A DNA stretch of 64,000 nt from Candidatus Cloacimonadota bacterium. Its GTDB lineage: Bacteria; Cloacimonadota; Cloacimonadia; Cloacimonadales; Cloacimonadaceae. The notes beneath the pieces were generated by a model. It searched no databases. It had not been told where the DNA came from and saw only the letters and a list, made by a program, of their open reading frames with translations. The stretch covers positions 62,001 through 126,000 of the forward strand of contig JALOBT010000001.1 of the NCBI GenBank assembly GCA_023228125.1, read 5' to 3'. Shown one piece after another: positions 8,941 through 17,628 of this stretch. The position numbers and the translations under genes are program-made. Position 1 is the first letter of the stretch. Every line of letters begins with the position of its first letter.

Positions 8941-10044
8941 TTAGCGTAGTTTTATCGTGCTGAGTCCGACGGCAACGAGCAAGATCGCCACGATGTAAAA
9001 GCGGGTAACAATCTTGGTCTCATGGATGCCTTTCAGCTCATAGTGATGATGGATCGGCGCACAGAGAAAGACTCTGCGGCCGGCACCAAATTTCTTTTTG
9101 GTATATTTGAACCAATAGCGTTGTGTGATCACGCTGCCAGTTTCGAGGACAAAGATAAGGCCGATGATGACCAGGAAGATCTGCTCTTTGAGGAGCACCG
9201 AGATCACAGCCAGGATGCCGCCCAGGGCCAAAGAGCCGGTATCTCCCATAAAGATCTGGGCAGGATAGCTATTGTACCACAAAAAGCCGATCAGTGCCCC
9301 CATCATGCCGGAGATAAAGACCGTGAGCTCTCCCGCGTTTTGGATAAACTCCAGATTCAGATAATCTGCCACGATGAAGTTTCCTTTGAGATAGCTCATG
9401 ATGCCCAAGCCCAAAGCAGAAAATGCCAGGGTGCCAGCGGCCAGGCCGTCCAGCCCGTCGGTGAGATTCACCGCGTTTGAGCTACCGATGATCATAAAGA
9501 TCACAAAGGGGATGAAGAATAGCCCCAATTCCAGATACATACCCTTGAAAAAGGGAATCTGCAGAGCCGTGATATTATCCGCAGGTGAAGAGCTGTAATA
9601 GATCGCCAGGGCGAGGATCAGAGCAACGGAGATCTGCCCCCAGAGCTTGTAACGTGGGATCAGCCCTTTTTTGGCTTTGACAAAGTTTTTCAGGTAATCA
9701 TCCAAAAACCCCAAAATTCCCAGCCATAGGGTGCTGAGATACATCAGCAAAATGGCGGAGTTGGTCAGGATGTTCCAAAATAGTGAAGCCACCAGCATCG
9801 CCACCAGGATGATGAGCCCGCCCATGGTGGGAGTGCCGGCTTTGATTTGGTGTTTTTCCGGCATGTTTTCATCGATGCTTTCCACCGCGGCTTTGTTCTT
9901 GAGCATCCTGATAAAGTAGGGTCCAAACATCAAGGTGAAGAGCAGTGCGGTGATAAAAGCTCCTATTGAGCGGAAAGTGACATAACGGAAGACGTTGAAA
10001 ACTATAGAGTAATCGGCCAAAGGATAAAGCAGGTGGTAGAGCAT
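8941..10044 (-). CDS. mraY: Phospho-MurNAc-pentapeptide transferase MraY
   Basis: Inner-membrane enzyme making lipid I from UDP-MurNAc-pentapeptide and undecaprenyl phosphate. The 367-residue polytopic protein has all family signatures: the acidic loop DDYLKNFVKAKKGLIPRYK, NLTDGLDGLAAG, MGDTGSLALGG and the histidine motif PIHHHYELKG. Its start touches the end of the murE-murF fusion (1-nt overlap). Confidence 0.97.
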   Translation of the reverse strand: MLYHLLYPLADYSIVFNVFRYVTFRSIGAFITALLFTLMFGPYFIRMLKNKAAVESIDENMPEKHQIKAGTPTMGGLIILVAMLVASLFWNILTNSAILLMYLSTLWLGILGFLDDYLKNFVKAKKGLIPRYKLWGQISVALILALAIYYSSSPADNITALQIPFFKGMYLELGLFFIPFVIFMIIGSSNAVNLTDGLDGLAAGTLAFSALGLGIMSYLKGNFIVADYLNLEFIQNAGELTVFISGMMGALIGFLWYNSYPAQIFMGDTGSLALGGILAVISVLLKEQIFLVIIGLIFVLETGSVITQRYWFKYTKKKFGAGRRVFLCAPIHHHYELKGIHETKIVTRFYIVAILLVAVGLSTIKLR

Positions 10045-12848
10045 TAGTTTTCTCCTCGTAATTGCGGTAGAATCTTCTCCAAGTGGATACCGTGTGAGCC
10101 TTTTACCAAGATTACAGCCTCTTGGGGAAGCCTGGGGAATGCGGCCAGGAATCCCGTGACATCAGCATAGTGATTTTCCGGCAGAGGGTGATACAGGCGC
10201 GCCTGATCTCCCACCGTGTACAGCGTATGCTCTCCACTTTCCAGGATGATGGCACCGATCATTTGGTGATACAGTTCGCCTCTTTCGCCCAGCTCAAGCA
10301 TATCTCCCAAAATGGCGATATGAGGAAGGCCGGGGAGGTAGTCCCGCCAAAATTCCAGGGCAGATTGCATGGAGACGGGGTTCGCATTGTAGCAATCCAG
10401 GATCAAGTGCCGGTCTGCCCGGTTTTCGATCTGCATGCGCAAATCCAGATTCACAGGCTGGCTCAAAGCACTTTGGATCTTGTGAGGGCCGAGCCCCAGT
10501 AACAAAGCGGTGGCGATTACAAAGGATGTATTGATCACATAATGTGGAGCCTGATAGGGAATCTGCCATTGGACACCAGCCAGAGTGAAGGCTTGAGAGC
10601 CTTCCCCTGGGATGATGTCTTGAATCTGATAATCGGCAGCAGGGGCAAATCCCACGCTAATGCCTTTGTCTTTGTATCGCTCAAAGCGTAGATCATCGGC
10701 GGGATACATCCGTAGCTCCAAGGCGCGGCGGAAGAGATCAGATTTTTCTCTCAAGACTCCCTCTTCATTGCCGAAGTATTCCAGATGCGAGGGGCCGATA
10801 TTCAAGATTATGCCCGCATCCGGCATGATGGTGTCCGCCAGAATAGCGATTTCACCAAAGTGATTCGTTCCGATCTCAAAGATTCCGTATTTGTGCTCTG
10901 GGCTGATGCGGAGGATGGTCTTGCAGAGCCCGATGATGTTGTTCTCATTTTGCTGGGTCTTCAGCACTGGGGCCTCGCTTTGCAAGACCTGAGCCAGCAG
11001 CTCCTTTGTGCAGGTTTTGCCGGTGGAGCCGGTAATGGCAATCTTGTATATAGCAAAGAGTTGCAGGTATTTCTGGAGCACTTTGGCCATCAAAAGCTCT
11101 GTCTGCCCGCTCTGAATCAGCCTGCTGTGCGGGGGGCAGGTGTCCTCGCTCACCGCCAGATTGCTTGGATCTGTCAAGATCTCTGGCACATAGCGGTTTC
11201 CGTCAAAATTCTCGCCTTTTAGCGCGAAGAATACCGAAGCAGGCTGAATGCTCCTGCTGTCTGTGGAAATATGGTAGTAGCTTTGGGGCGAGGTATAGTC
11301 TTCCCCAATGGGTTCTTCTTTGTTCAAAATTCTAATCAGTAAGGGATCAAGAGCCAGGATCAGCTCGTTTTCAGCCTTTGGGGAAGGGGGCTGGTTTGAG
11401 AACTGCAAGGCAACTTGATAATCATCAAAATCATGACGCTTTCCTTTGATTTCCTGATAGCTCTCATGTCCCTTGCCACAGATGAGCACGATATCCTGTG
11501 GGCTTGCCAGCCGGATGGCGCTGCGGATCGCTTCTGCCCGATCGCGGATGATCCACCAGGGCAGAGCAAAATCCGTTTCTTTGACGATCTCATAGATGAT
11601 TTTATCGGGCTTTTCATCCCGGGGGTTATCATCGGTAATGATTACGGCATCGCTGAGACTTAATGCTGCTTTGAGCATCAAGGGACGCTTGCCCGTGTCC
11701 CGGTTTCCTCCGGCTCCGATGATCGTGATCACCCTGGTGTGGGCAAATTTCTGCACACTTTTTAGCAGATTGCTGATGGCATCCGGGCTATGGGCATAAT
11801 CTACGTAGATTCCCAGTCCAAGCTGATTTGGCACAGGCTCGATTCGTCCCCGGATTGCTTTGATATTTTGGCATAAAGCTGGTAGCTCTTGCAAGCTTGT
11901 GCCGCTCTGCAATACTGTGGCACAGGCCAGAGCCAGATTGTCTATATTAAAGTCTCCGATCAAGGGACTGTCAATCCTGACAGTCGTATCGCTATCCTTT
12001 TGCTGTAGCTCAAAGCTGGAGCCATGAAGGTGAGTCCGTTGATTCTGGATTGTAAGAGTGTTTGAGGGATCGTGTCCCACACTGATCACCTGGCAGGGGC
12101 TATCTGCCAGCCGCTGCAGCAGCATCCGGCCATGGCTGTCATCGCTATTTACAATGCAGGTGGCGGCAGCCAGGGCAGCTCGTTCAAACAAGATGTATTT
12201 AGCTTCAAAATAGTCATCCATATTCCGGTGAAAATCCAGATGGTCACGGCTGAGATTGGTGAAAAGGCAGTAGTCATATTCCACGCCATAGACCCTGTCC
12301 AAAGCCAGAGCATGCGAAGAAACTTCCATCACCACATGGCTGATTCCTTCTTGTCTCATCCGAGCGAAAATCTGATTTAATTGCAAAATATCCGGCGTCG
12401 TATGCTGGGTGGGGTATTCCGCATTCATGATTCTGTAACCCAAGGTACCGATCCAGGCAGCTTTGAGGCCCTTTTGCAGCAGCATCTGATGAAGCATCAG
12501 CGAGCTGGTGGTCTTGCCATTGGTGCCGGTAATGCCATAGAGGGTCATGTGACGGCTGGGGTCGTCGTAATAGAGCTTGGCGTACAAAGCCGCGGCTTTA
12601 CGGCTATCGCTTACGCTAATCTGCACTTTTCCGGTTTCGCCGATGCAGAAGGCGGCTCCGCGAGCGCAGACTTCCGGGATAAAGGCATGGCCGTCAAAGC
12701 TGCCGCCTTTGATGGCGATAAAGACTTCTCCGGATTGTACTTCCCGATTATCCGTTCTGGGTTTCGGGAGTGGGGCAGAGGTATCTGCAAGATTGTGCCG
12801 AAGCAGAATATTATGCTGCTCATAAAGCTCTAATAGACGGGAAATCAT
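10044..12848 (-). CDS. murE-murF: Fused MurE-MurF: DAP-adding and D-Ala-D-Ala-adding ligases
   Basis: One uninterrupted frame of 934 residues encodes two complete Mur ligases. The N-terminal half (about residues 1-490) is MurE, with P-loop GITGTNGKTTSSLMLHQM and DNPR (about residues 407-410), the motif associated with meso-diaminopimelate selection. The C-terminal half is MurF, with P-loop AITGSTGKTCTKELLA. The junction is near 11,370. Upstream starts exist, but the ATG at 12848 has a GGAGG seven bases before it and forms an ATGA overlap with the ftsI stop, so it is chosen. Both active centres look intact, so this is a bifunctional enzyme catalysing consecutive cytoplasmic steps. Confidence 0.95.
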   Translation of the reverse strand: MISRLLELYEQHNILLRHNLADTSAPLPKPRTDNREVQSGEVFIAIKGGSFDGHAFIPEVCARGAAFCIGETGKVQISVSDSRKAAALYAKLYYDDPSRHMTLYGITGTNGKTTSSLMLHQMLLQKGLKAAWIGTLGYRIMNAEYPTQHTTPDILQLNQIFARMRQEGISHVVMEVSSHALALDRVYGVEYDYCLFTNLSRDHLDFHRNMDDYFEAKYILFERAALAAATCIVNSDDSHGRMLLQRLADSPCQVISVGHDPSNTLTIQNQRTHLHGSSFELQQKDSDTTVRIDSPLIGDFNIDNLALACATVLQSGTSLQELPALCQNIKAIRGRIEPVPNQLGLGIYVDYAHSPDAISNLLKSVQKFAHTRVITIIGAGGNRDTGKRPLMLKAALSLSDAVIITDDNPRDEKPDKIIYEIVKETDFALPWWIIRDRAEAIRSAIRLASPQDIVLICGKGHESYQEIKGKRHDFDDYQVALQFSNQPPSPKAENELILALDPLLIRILNKEEPIGEDYTSPQSYYHISTDSRSIQPASVFFALKGENFDGNRYVPEILTDPSNLAVSEDTCPPHSRLIQSGQTELLMAKVLQKYLQLFAIYKIAITGSTGKTCTKELLAQVLQSEAPVLKTQQNENNIIGLCKTILRISPEHKYGIFEIGTNHFGEIAILADTIMPDAGIILNIGPSHLEYFGNEEGVLREKSDLFRRALELRMYPADDLRFERYKDKGISVGFAPAADYQIQDIIPGEGSQAFTLAGVQWQIPYQAPHYVINTSFVIATALLLGLGPHKIQSALSQPVNLDLRMQIENRADRHLILDCYNANPVSMQSALEFWRDYLPGLPHIAILGDMLELGERGELYHQMIGAIILESGEHTLYTVGDQARLYHPLPENHYADVTGFLAAFPRLPQEAVILVKGSHGIHLEKILPQLRGEN

Positions 12849-15019
12849 ATAGCTGCCTCCAGGACGCAAACGCTTTGCCTGGTAATTCTCGAGCCCGCCA
12901 AAAGTGATTGGGTGCGCACAATGCCAGAGCCGATTATCCTGATCTCAACTCCCTGATCCGAGGCAGCTTTCAAGGCTTTGCGCAGGGTGAGCCCCACCAG
13001 ATTTGGCATGGTTCCAGCACTTACGGCCTTATGATCCGAGCCCTTACTGCGCCCGATCTTCAGGGTGATGGGATGATTTTTGTCCACCGTGATGCCGGCC
13101 TTGGGAAATTGATCTATGACCACAGACGCGCTATCCGGACCTTCTACCTTATATAAGAATCCATATTGATTGAGATTGCGTTCTGCAGTTTGAATATTCA
13201 TCCCGCGCAAATCAGGCATTTTCAGCGAGGTCTGCAGCAATCTCTCATTATAGGGCAAGATGTCGCAATCCGGCATAAAAAGAATGTCTCCCACGATCTT
13301 TTTGAAGGTGGGTGCTGCGCTCATGGAGCCAAAGCGGTAATAGTGTTGCGGTTCATCATAAAAGACCACCACCACCATGCGAGGGTCTTCCACAGGGAAA
13401 AGCCCGGCAAAGACGGCATTGTATTTATCGCCGGAATAGCCGCGGGTGCCTTCAATGTTTTTCTGCGCAGTACCGGTCTTGCCGCCCACGCTGATGTAGT
13501 CCATTTTAATATGCGTAGCAGTGCCATCATCCACCACATCCTGTATATAGGAGAGCATGGTGTCGCAGGCTGCTCTGGAAGATACCTGTCTGAGCACGGA
13601 GGGCTCAAAAGATTCCAAAATATTACCTTGATCGTCCCGGTAACTATCCACAATGTGAGCCTTCATCATCTTGCCACCATTGGCGATGGCACTATAAGCG
13701 GCAGCCATTTGGATGGCCGTCACCGAGATGGATTGCCCAAAAGAGAGCGAATGCAGAGAGTAGCCATCCCATTTCTCCAGTTTAGCAAATATGCCGCTGG
13801 ATTCTCCAAAGAGATTGAGGGCACTTTTTTGCCCAAATCCCATGGCTATGTATGCTTCATAAAGCTTTACTTTCCCAATGCGTTCTGCGATTTTGGCCAC
13901 CCCTACGTTGCTGGATTTGGCGATGATCGCACGGGGTGTGAGCGGGCCATAATTATGAGTGTCTGAGATCACCCGGCGTCCCACTTGATAGCGTCCGCAT
14001 TCGATTCGTTCAGTGGGCTTGATCAGCTTGTGTTCCAGAGCAGGGAGTACACTCATCGGTTTTAAGGTGCTGCCAGGCTCAAACATAAAACTGGCCGGGA
14101 TGTTGGATTTTGTCCGCACTATACTGGGATCGTCACTTAAATCCTGGTTAGAAACTCCGGCCAAAGCCAGAATCCTGCCGGTCTTGGGGTCCATCACCAC
14201 TGCACCACCATTAGCGGCTCCGTATTTTTCCACCCCTTCATAGAGGGCATTTTCCACGATCTCCTGAATTTGGGTGTCGATAGTCAGATACAGATTTGCT
14301 CCGTTTTTAGGCCGCTTTTCGTGCAAATCCGGATAAGGCATGGGGTTGTTATTCGCATCCAGCACTATCTCCCGCCAGCCGTATTCGCCGGAAAGCATTT
14401 TGTCATAAGTGGCTTCCAGCCCGCATATTCCGGAAAGTTTGTATAGTGACTTGCTATCTGTCATGGGATCGTAGCCATTGGATTCTTCGCTCACAGAACC
14501 CATCATCCGGGCAGCCAGGATACCTTTGGAATAGATGCGGCGCATCGAGGAAAAGTTGTGGATCAGGCCTGGGAGATTTTGCGTGCCAAAGGCCTTAAGA
14601 ATCTTATCCAATTCGGCTTCACTAATTTTGTTTGTGATCTGGATCGAAGACTTTTTATCTCCCATATTCAGGCGCGTTAATACGTCTGGTTTTGTTAAAG
14701 AAGAATTATTCGAGATTGCACTGGCGATTTTATCAAAAGCTTTGGCTTGGGAGATCGAGGTTCTCGTGGCCCAGGTATTTACTGAAAAACGGTCTATATC
14801 AACCTGATAGTAATTGACGCTGCTGACCAGAAGATTGCCTTTGGCATCATAAATCCCGCCTCTACGTGGGATCAGTATCTCTTTGCGGGGGGTATAACGC
14901 ACCCGGCGTAGATGAGCAAAACTGAAGGGATCCAAAATCTGGATGTTAAACAGGTACACGCTCCACAAAAGAGCTGTTGCACCAAAGATAACAATAATAG
15001 CAAGGTAACGCGAGCGCAT
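12845..15019 (-). CDS. ftsI: Division transpeptidase FtsI (PBP3/PBP2x type) with PASTA domains
   Basis: Class B penicillin-binding protein that cross-links septal peptidoglycan in the periplasm. The 724-residue product has one membrane anchor (about residues 5-27) and a dimerisation region. The transpeptidase domain carries SxxK at S317-K320, SxN at S369-N371 and KTG at 514-516. Two PASTA-like repeats follow at roughly 600-660 and 672-724, beginning MPDLRGM and MPNLVGL. PASTA tails are usual in Gram-positive PBP2x/SpoVD and in several deep-branching Gram-negatives. It overlaps murE-murF by 4 nt. Confidence 0.95.
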   Translation of the reverse strand: MRSRYLAIIVIFGATALLWSVYLFNIQILDPFSFAHLRRVRYTPRKEILIPRRGGIYDAKGNLLVSSVNYYQVDIDRFSVNTWATRTSISQAKAFDKIASAISNNSSLTKPDVLTRLNMGDKKSSIQITNKISEAELDKILKAFGTQNLPGLIHNFSSMRRIYSKGILAARMMGSVSEESNGYDPMTDSKSLYKLSGICGLEATYDKMLSGEYGWREIVLDANNNPMPYPDLHEKRPKNGANLYLTIDTQIQEIVENALYEGVEKYGAANGGAVVMDPKTGRILALAGVSNQDLSDDPSIVRTKSNIPASFMFEPGSTLKPMSVLPALEHKLIKPTERIECGRYQVGRRVISDTHNYGPLTPRAIIAKSSNVGVAKIAERIGKVKLYEAYIAMGFGQKSALNLFGESSGIFAKLEKWDGYSLHSLSFGQSISVTAIQMAAAYSAIANGGKMMKAHIVDSYRDDQGNILESFEPSVLRQVSSRAACDTMLSYIQDVVDDGTATHIKMDYISVGGKTGTAQKNIEGTRGYSGDKYNAVFAGLFPVEDPRMVVVVFYDEPQHYYRFGSMSAAPTFKKIVGDILFMPDCDILPYNERLLQTSLKMPDLRGMNIQTAERNLNQYGFLYKVEGPDSASVVIDQFPKAGITVDKNHPITLKIGRSKGSDHKAVSAGTMPNLVGLTLRKALKAASDQGVEIRIIGSGIVRTQSLLAGSRITRQSVCVLEAAI

Positions 15020-15023
15020 AAAT

Positions 15024-15383
15024 CTAATCGAGGATGATGTTTACGTTTTTGGCCTCAGCTTTGGATGCGAGCAGATCTATGATGCAATAGCCACTCTTTT
15101 CTTGCTTTTTAGAAGGCTCATGCACATACACGATCTGTCCTTGTCCCTGCTCTGGGATGAATTGATTCATTTCCACCCGCACCAGAGAGGCGATGTGCCG
15201 CCCGCTTCGAAGATCATCATGTTCCACCAAGAGCTCGGTATTGATATTTTTCTCAGCGTTGTAGCTCTTCTCTATTACTGAAAACTTTCTGGTGTAATTT
15301 ACGATCTTGTTGTTGTTAAAAAAGTTCAAAAAGCCACAGAGGCTCGCCAATATAATCACGGTGATAATCTTTCCCCGTATCAT
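15024..15383 (-). CDS. FtsL-like bitopic division protein
   Basis: The 119-residue product has an N-terminal membrane segment (about residues 5-24) and a short helical, charged region, with no recognised enzymatic motif. It sits exactly between rsmH and ftsI, the position of ftsL in dcw clusters, and overlaps rsmH by 4 nt. FtsL sequences are too divergent for a call on sequence alone, so the identity rests on size, topology and position. It would act with FtsQ and FtsB to activate FtsW-FtsI. Confidence 0.65.
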   Translation of the reverse strand: MIRGKIITVIILASLCGFLNFFNNNKIVNYTRKFSVIEKSYNAEKNINTELLVEHDDLRSGRHIASLVRVEMNQFIPEQGQGQIVYVHEPSKKQEKSGYCIIDLLASKAEAKNVNIILD

Positions 15384-16315
15384 TGTTCCCCCTTTTTCTT
15401 TTCCGCTACCCTCAGCTTGGCACTGCGAGAGCGGACGTTGCTGCTTATTTCCTCTGCATCGGGAGTCAGAGGACGTTTGGTGATGATCTTCAGCTTACTA
15501 TGGTGTTCACATATACAATTGATAATAGCCGGTGGGCAGATGCAATCTGTAGCCTCCAGCTTAAAAGTGTTTTTTACGATGCGGTCTTCCAAAGAGTGGT
15601 AGCTCATTACCACGATCCGCCCCCCTGGATTCAGCAGATTGATCGCATCCACAAGGGCTGAAGATAGCGCACCAAGCTCGTCATTTACACGGATCCGAAG
15701 AGCTTGAAAGATGCGCACCTTGGTCTTCAGAGATTCTTTTGAGCCCACTCCGGCTACGCTTTCGATGATGGTGGCCAGTTCCTTGGTAGTGGTGATGGCC
15801 CTACTTGCGCGGGCGTTTTCTATAGCACGGGCGATGCGTCCAGAAGCATTTTCTTCTCCGTATTCTTTGAAGATGCGTTTGAGCTCGCCGAGTGGAAATT
15901 CATTTACAATCTGGCCAGCACTAAGCTCCTGGCCCCTGTCCATGCGCATATCCAGGGCAGCATCTTTGTCAAAACTAAAGCCGCGCTCTGCGTCATCTAT
16001 TTGATGAGATGAAACTCCCAGATCAAAGAGGATGCCATCGATGCCCTTTACCTTATTATAGGCAAGGCTGGTGCGCAGGTCTCGAAAGTTCGCCTGAATC
16101 AAGACAGGATCATAGCCCGCAAGCCTTTGCCCGGCTTCTGCGATAGCCTCTTCATCCTGATCAAAAGCGTAAAGCCTGATCTTGGGCTGGGCTTGATACA
16201 TCGCCAAAGCGTGCCCAGCTCCGCCCAGAGTGGCATCTACATATATCCCTCCAGCTTGGAGCTGAAGCAAATCAATGCAGGTTTTGGCCATTACAGGCTG
16301 ATGATAGCTGCTCAT
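15380..16315 (-). CDS. rsmH: 16S rRNA (cytosine(1402)-N4)-methyltransferase RsmH
   Basis: S-adenosylmethionine-dependent methyltransferase (formerly MraW) acting on 16S rRNA C1402. The 311-residue product begins MSSYHQPVM, shows the SAM-binding segment VDATLGGAGHALAM, the FDLGVSSHQID motif and a C-terminal SYHSLEDRIVK motif, all typical of RsmH. It overlaps mraZ by 4 nt, as is usual for the start of dcw clusters. Confidence 0.96.
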   Translation of the reverse strand: MSSYHQPVMAKTCIDLLQLQAGGIYVDATLGGAGHALAMYQAQPKIRLYAFDQDEEAIAEAGQRLAGYDPVLIQANFRDLRTSLAYNKVKGIDGILFDLGVSSHQIDDAERGFSFDKDAALDMRMDRGQELSAGQIVNEFPLGELKRIFKEYGEENASGRIARAIENARASRAITTTKELATIIESVAGVGSKESLKTKVRIFQALRIRVNDELGALSSALVDAINLLNPGGRIVVMSYHSLEDRIVKNTFKLEATDCICPPAIINCICEHHSKLKIITKRPLTPDAEEISSNVRSRSAKLRVAEKKKGEQ

Positions 16316-16752
16316 AGCTGATAGTCCTCACTGCTGAAGGTATTGCGATGGGTTTGCAGCTTGTTTTTACGCACCTTGGCATATACATCTGGATTCCACA
16401 GCGAGATATAATGCCCTTCGCCCTTGATGATCACACTATCTTCTATGCCTACTTCTTCCAGCAACATATTGTGAATCCTTACCCGTCCGGGGCCTTCCAA
16501 AATCTGCTCCATCATGGCAAAATCGATGAGCTGGGTGCGAAGCTGCTGAGCGCGCTCACTTCCCTGCTTTAAGCGTTCCAGGGTGCTATTCCAGCAATCC
16601 AGGGGATAGATGGCAATGGTATCATTGTGCCCCAGGGTCACGACCACAGAGCGCAGGGAATCTTCAGCGAACTTCTTCTTGAAGCTGGCTGGAATGATTA
16701 CCCGCTGCTTGTGCACCGAGTTTTCAAAGATACCTAAAAATTCACCTGACAT
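16312..16752 (-). CDS. mraZ: Transcriptional regulator MraZ
   Basis: AbrB-like DNA-binding protein that controls the dcw operon in characterised bacteria. The start chosen is the ATG at 16752 (MSGEFLGIFENSVHKQ), because an AAGGTGA ribosome site lies six bases upstream and this matches the family N-terminus. A GTG ten codons earlier has no ribosome site. The 146-residue product contains two SpoVT/AbrB-type halves, the first around RVIIPASFKKKF. It is the first gene of the cluster and has a promoter-like sequence about 120 bp upstream. Confidence 0.93.
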   Translation of the reverse strand: MSGEFLGIFENSVHKQRVIIPASFKKKFAEDSLRSVVVTLGHNDTIAIYPLDCWNSTLERLKQGSERAQQLRTQLIDFAMMEQILEGPGRVRIHNMLLEEVGIEDSVIIKGEGHYISLWNPDVYAKVRKNKLQTHRNTFSSEDYQL

Positions 16753-16872
16753 TGGCGTCACCTTTTTTAAGAGTTTGAGCACTGTGTGAGTTTCCCCATC
16801 CCATAAGGTCTTCGGGGCGACTCGTTCTGAGATATTTTGCTTTTAAATGAGCAAATCTGACATCCAATGACA

Positions 16873-16901
16873 TCTTTACTCAACCCCGCTTTTCTTGTCA
16901 A
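16873..16901 (-). promoter_or_regulatory. Probable promoter of the dcw cluster
   Basis: On the minus strand a perfect TTGACA (16901-16896) is followed by a 17-bp spacer and TAAAGA (16878-16873). The -10 is weak. The implied transcript begins near 16866, leaving a leader of about 110 nt before mraZ. The leader contains two GATGTCA copies next to the start site and a TGGGATGGGG run near 16800-16790. I could not recognise the regularly spaced TGGG boxes known for MraZ binding. Confidence 0.45.
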
Positions 16902-17304
16902 GTGCTTATTTCGTTTTTTTGAATATTTATTTGATTTTCAGTAAAATAAGGTAGAAAGTCAGGTGGATTATTCATGATATTTCGGCTGATCAATTAGCCT
17001 TAAAGTCTGTCTAACAAGAGGCTAAAGCGATATAGTCCCCTAACTGTGGAAGCCTTACTTTTTGTGTTGATAACTTTCTACAGAGCCGCGGTTTTGCCAG
17101 ATAAAGGTCATTCTGCATCATTATGACTAAGGTTTCTCACACCTAAGTTATTGATGAACGCCTTGTACCGAAGACTATCAATTCACGTAATCTGCCCGAG
17201 TCCTGTAAGGAAGTTAGATTAGATAGCAAAATCAATAGCAAAATCAGGAAACACCAATGTATTTGAACCTTTCTCCCTCTCTTGAGAGCATCGATCAGGC
17301 CTTC

Positions 17305-17353
17305 ATCTACCCTTAATCAAGCGTTAACAATTAACGCTTGATTAAGGGTAGAT
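17305..17353. promoter_or_regulatory. Perfect 49-bp palindrome
   Basis: Two arms of 23 bp (17305-17327 and 17331-17353) are exact reverse complements separated by CAA. The inner part reads AATCAAGCGTTAA and its complement. It lies in the 876-bp non-coding segment between divergent mraZ and the acetyltransferase gene, so it cannot be explained as a terminator between convergent genes. No U-run follows on either strand. A perfect DnaA box (TTATCCACA) lies 52 bp to the right. It could be a dimeric regulator operator, a replication or partition site, or a structured RNA. Confidence 0.75.
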
Positions 17354-17404
17354 TAACATGTGATCAAGCCCTCTTAACGAGGAAGAAGCACCCCCCCAGC
17401 TTTT

Positions 17405-17413
17405 TTATCCACA
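17405..17413 (+). promoter_or_regulatory. Consensus DnaA box
   Basis: TTATCCACA matches the strict DnaA-box consensus. A second site with one mismatch (TGTTGATAA, reverse orientation) lies at 17065-17073. Two boxes are not enough to call an origin, and no dnaA, dnaN or rpmH gene is nearby. DnaA may instead regulate the neighbouring genes. The remainder of 16902-17628 contains only a 12-bp direct repeat near 17223-17246. Confidence 0.35.
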
Positions 17414-17628
17414 GGATGAATACTTAAAAGGGTGACACGCCACTCTGTCTCAAAAGACTTTTCTTTTACCCTGGGAAAAAGTGATTGACTGAATATCCCT
17501 TTGTGGCGAGCTTGTTTTCGTAAAATTAATACAATATATAGGATGAAGATTTGCTGAAGCCTTTGGCCCTGTCCTCGGATAGTAAGCTGATTGTTTGGGA
17601 TTTTGAGTGATAAGGAGATTGATTGCCC

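Noticed and set aside
16753..17628. Chromosomal replication origin
   Set aside because: Only one perfect and one near-perfect DnaA box, no clear AT-rich unwinding region with box cluster, and no dnaA, dnaN or rpmH nearby. Kept as a palindrome/DnaA-box observation only.
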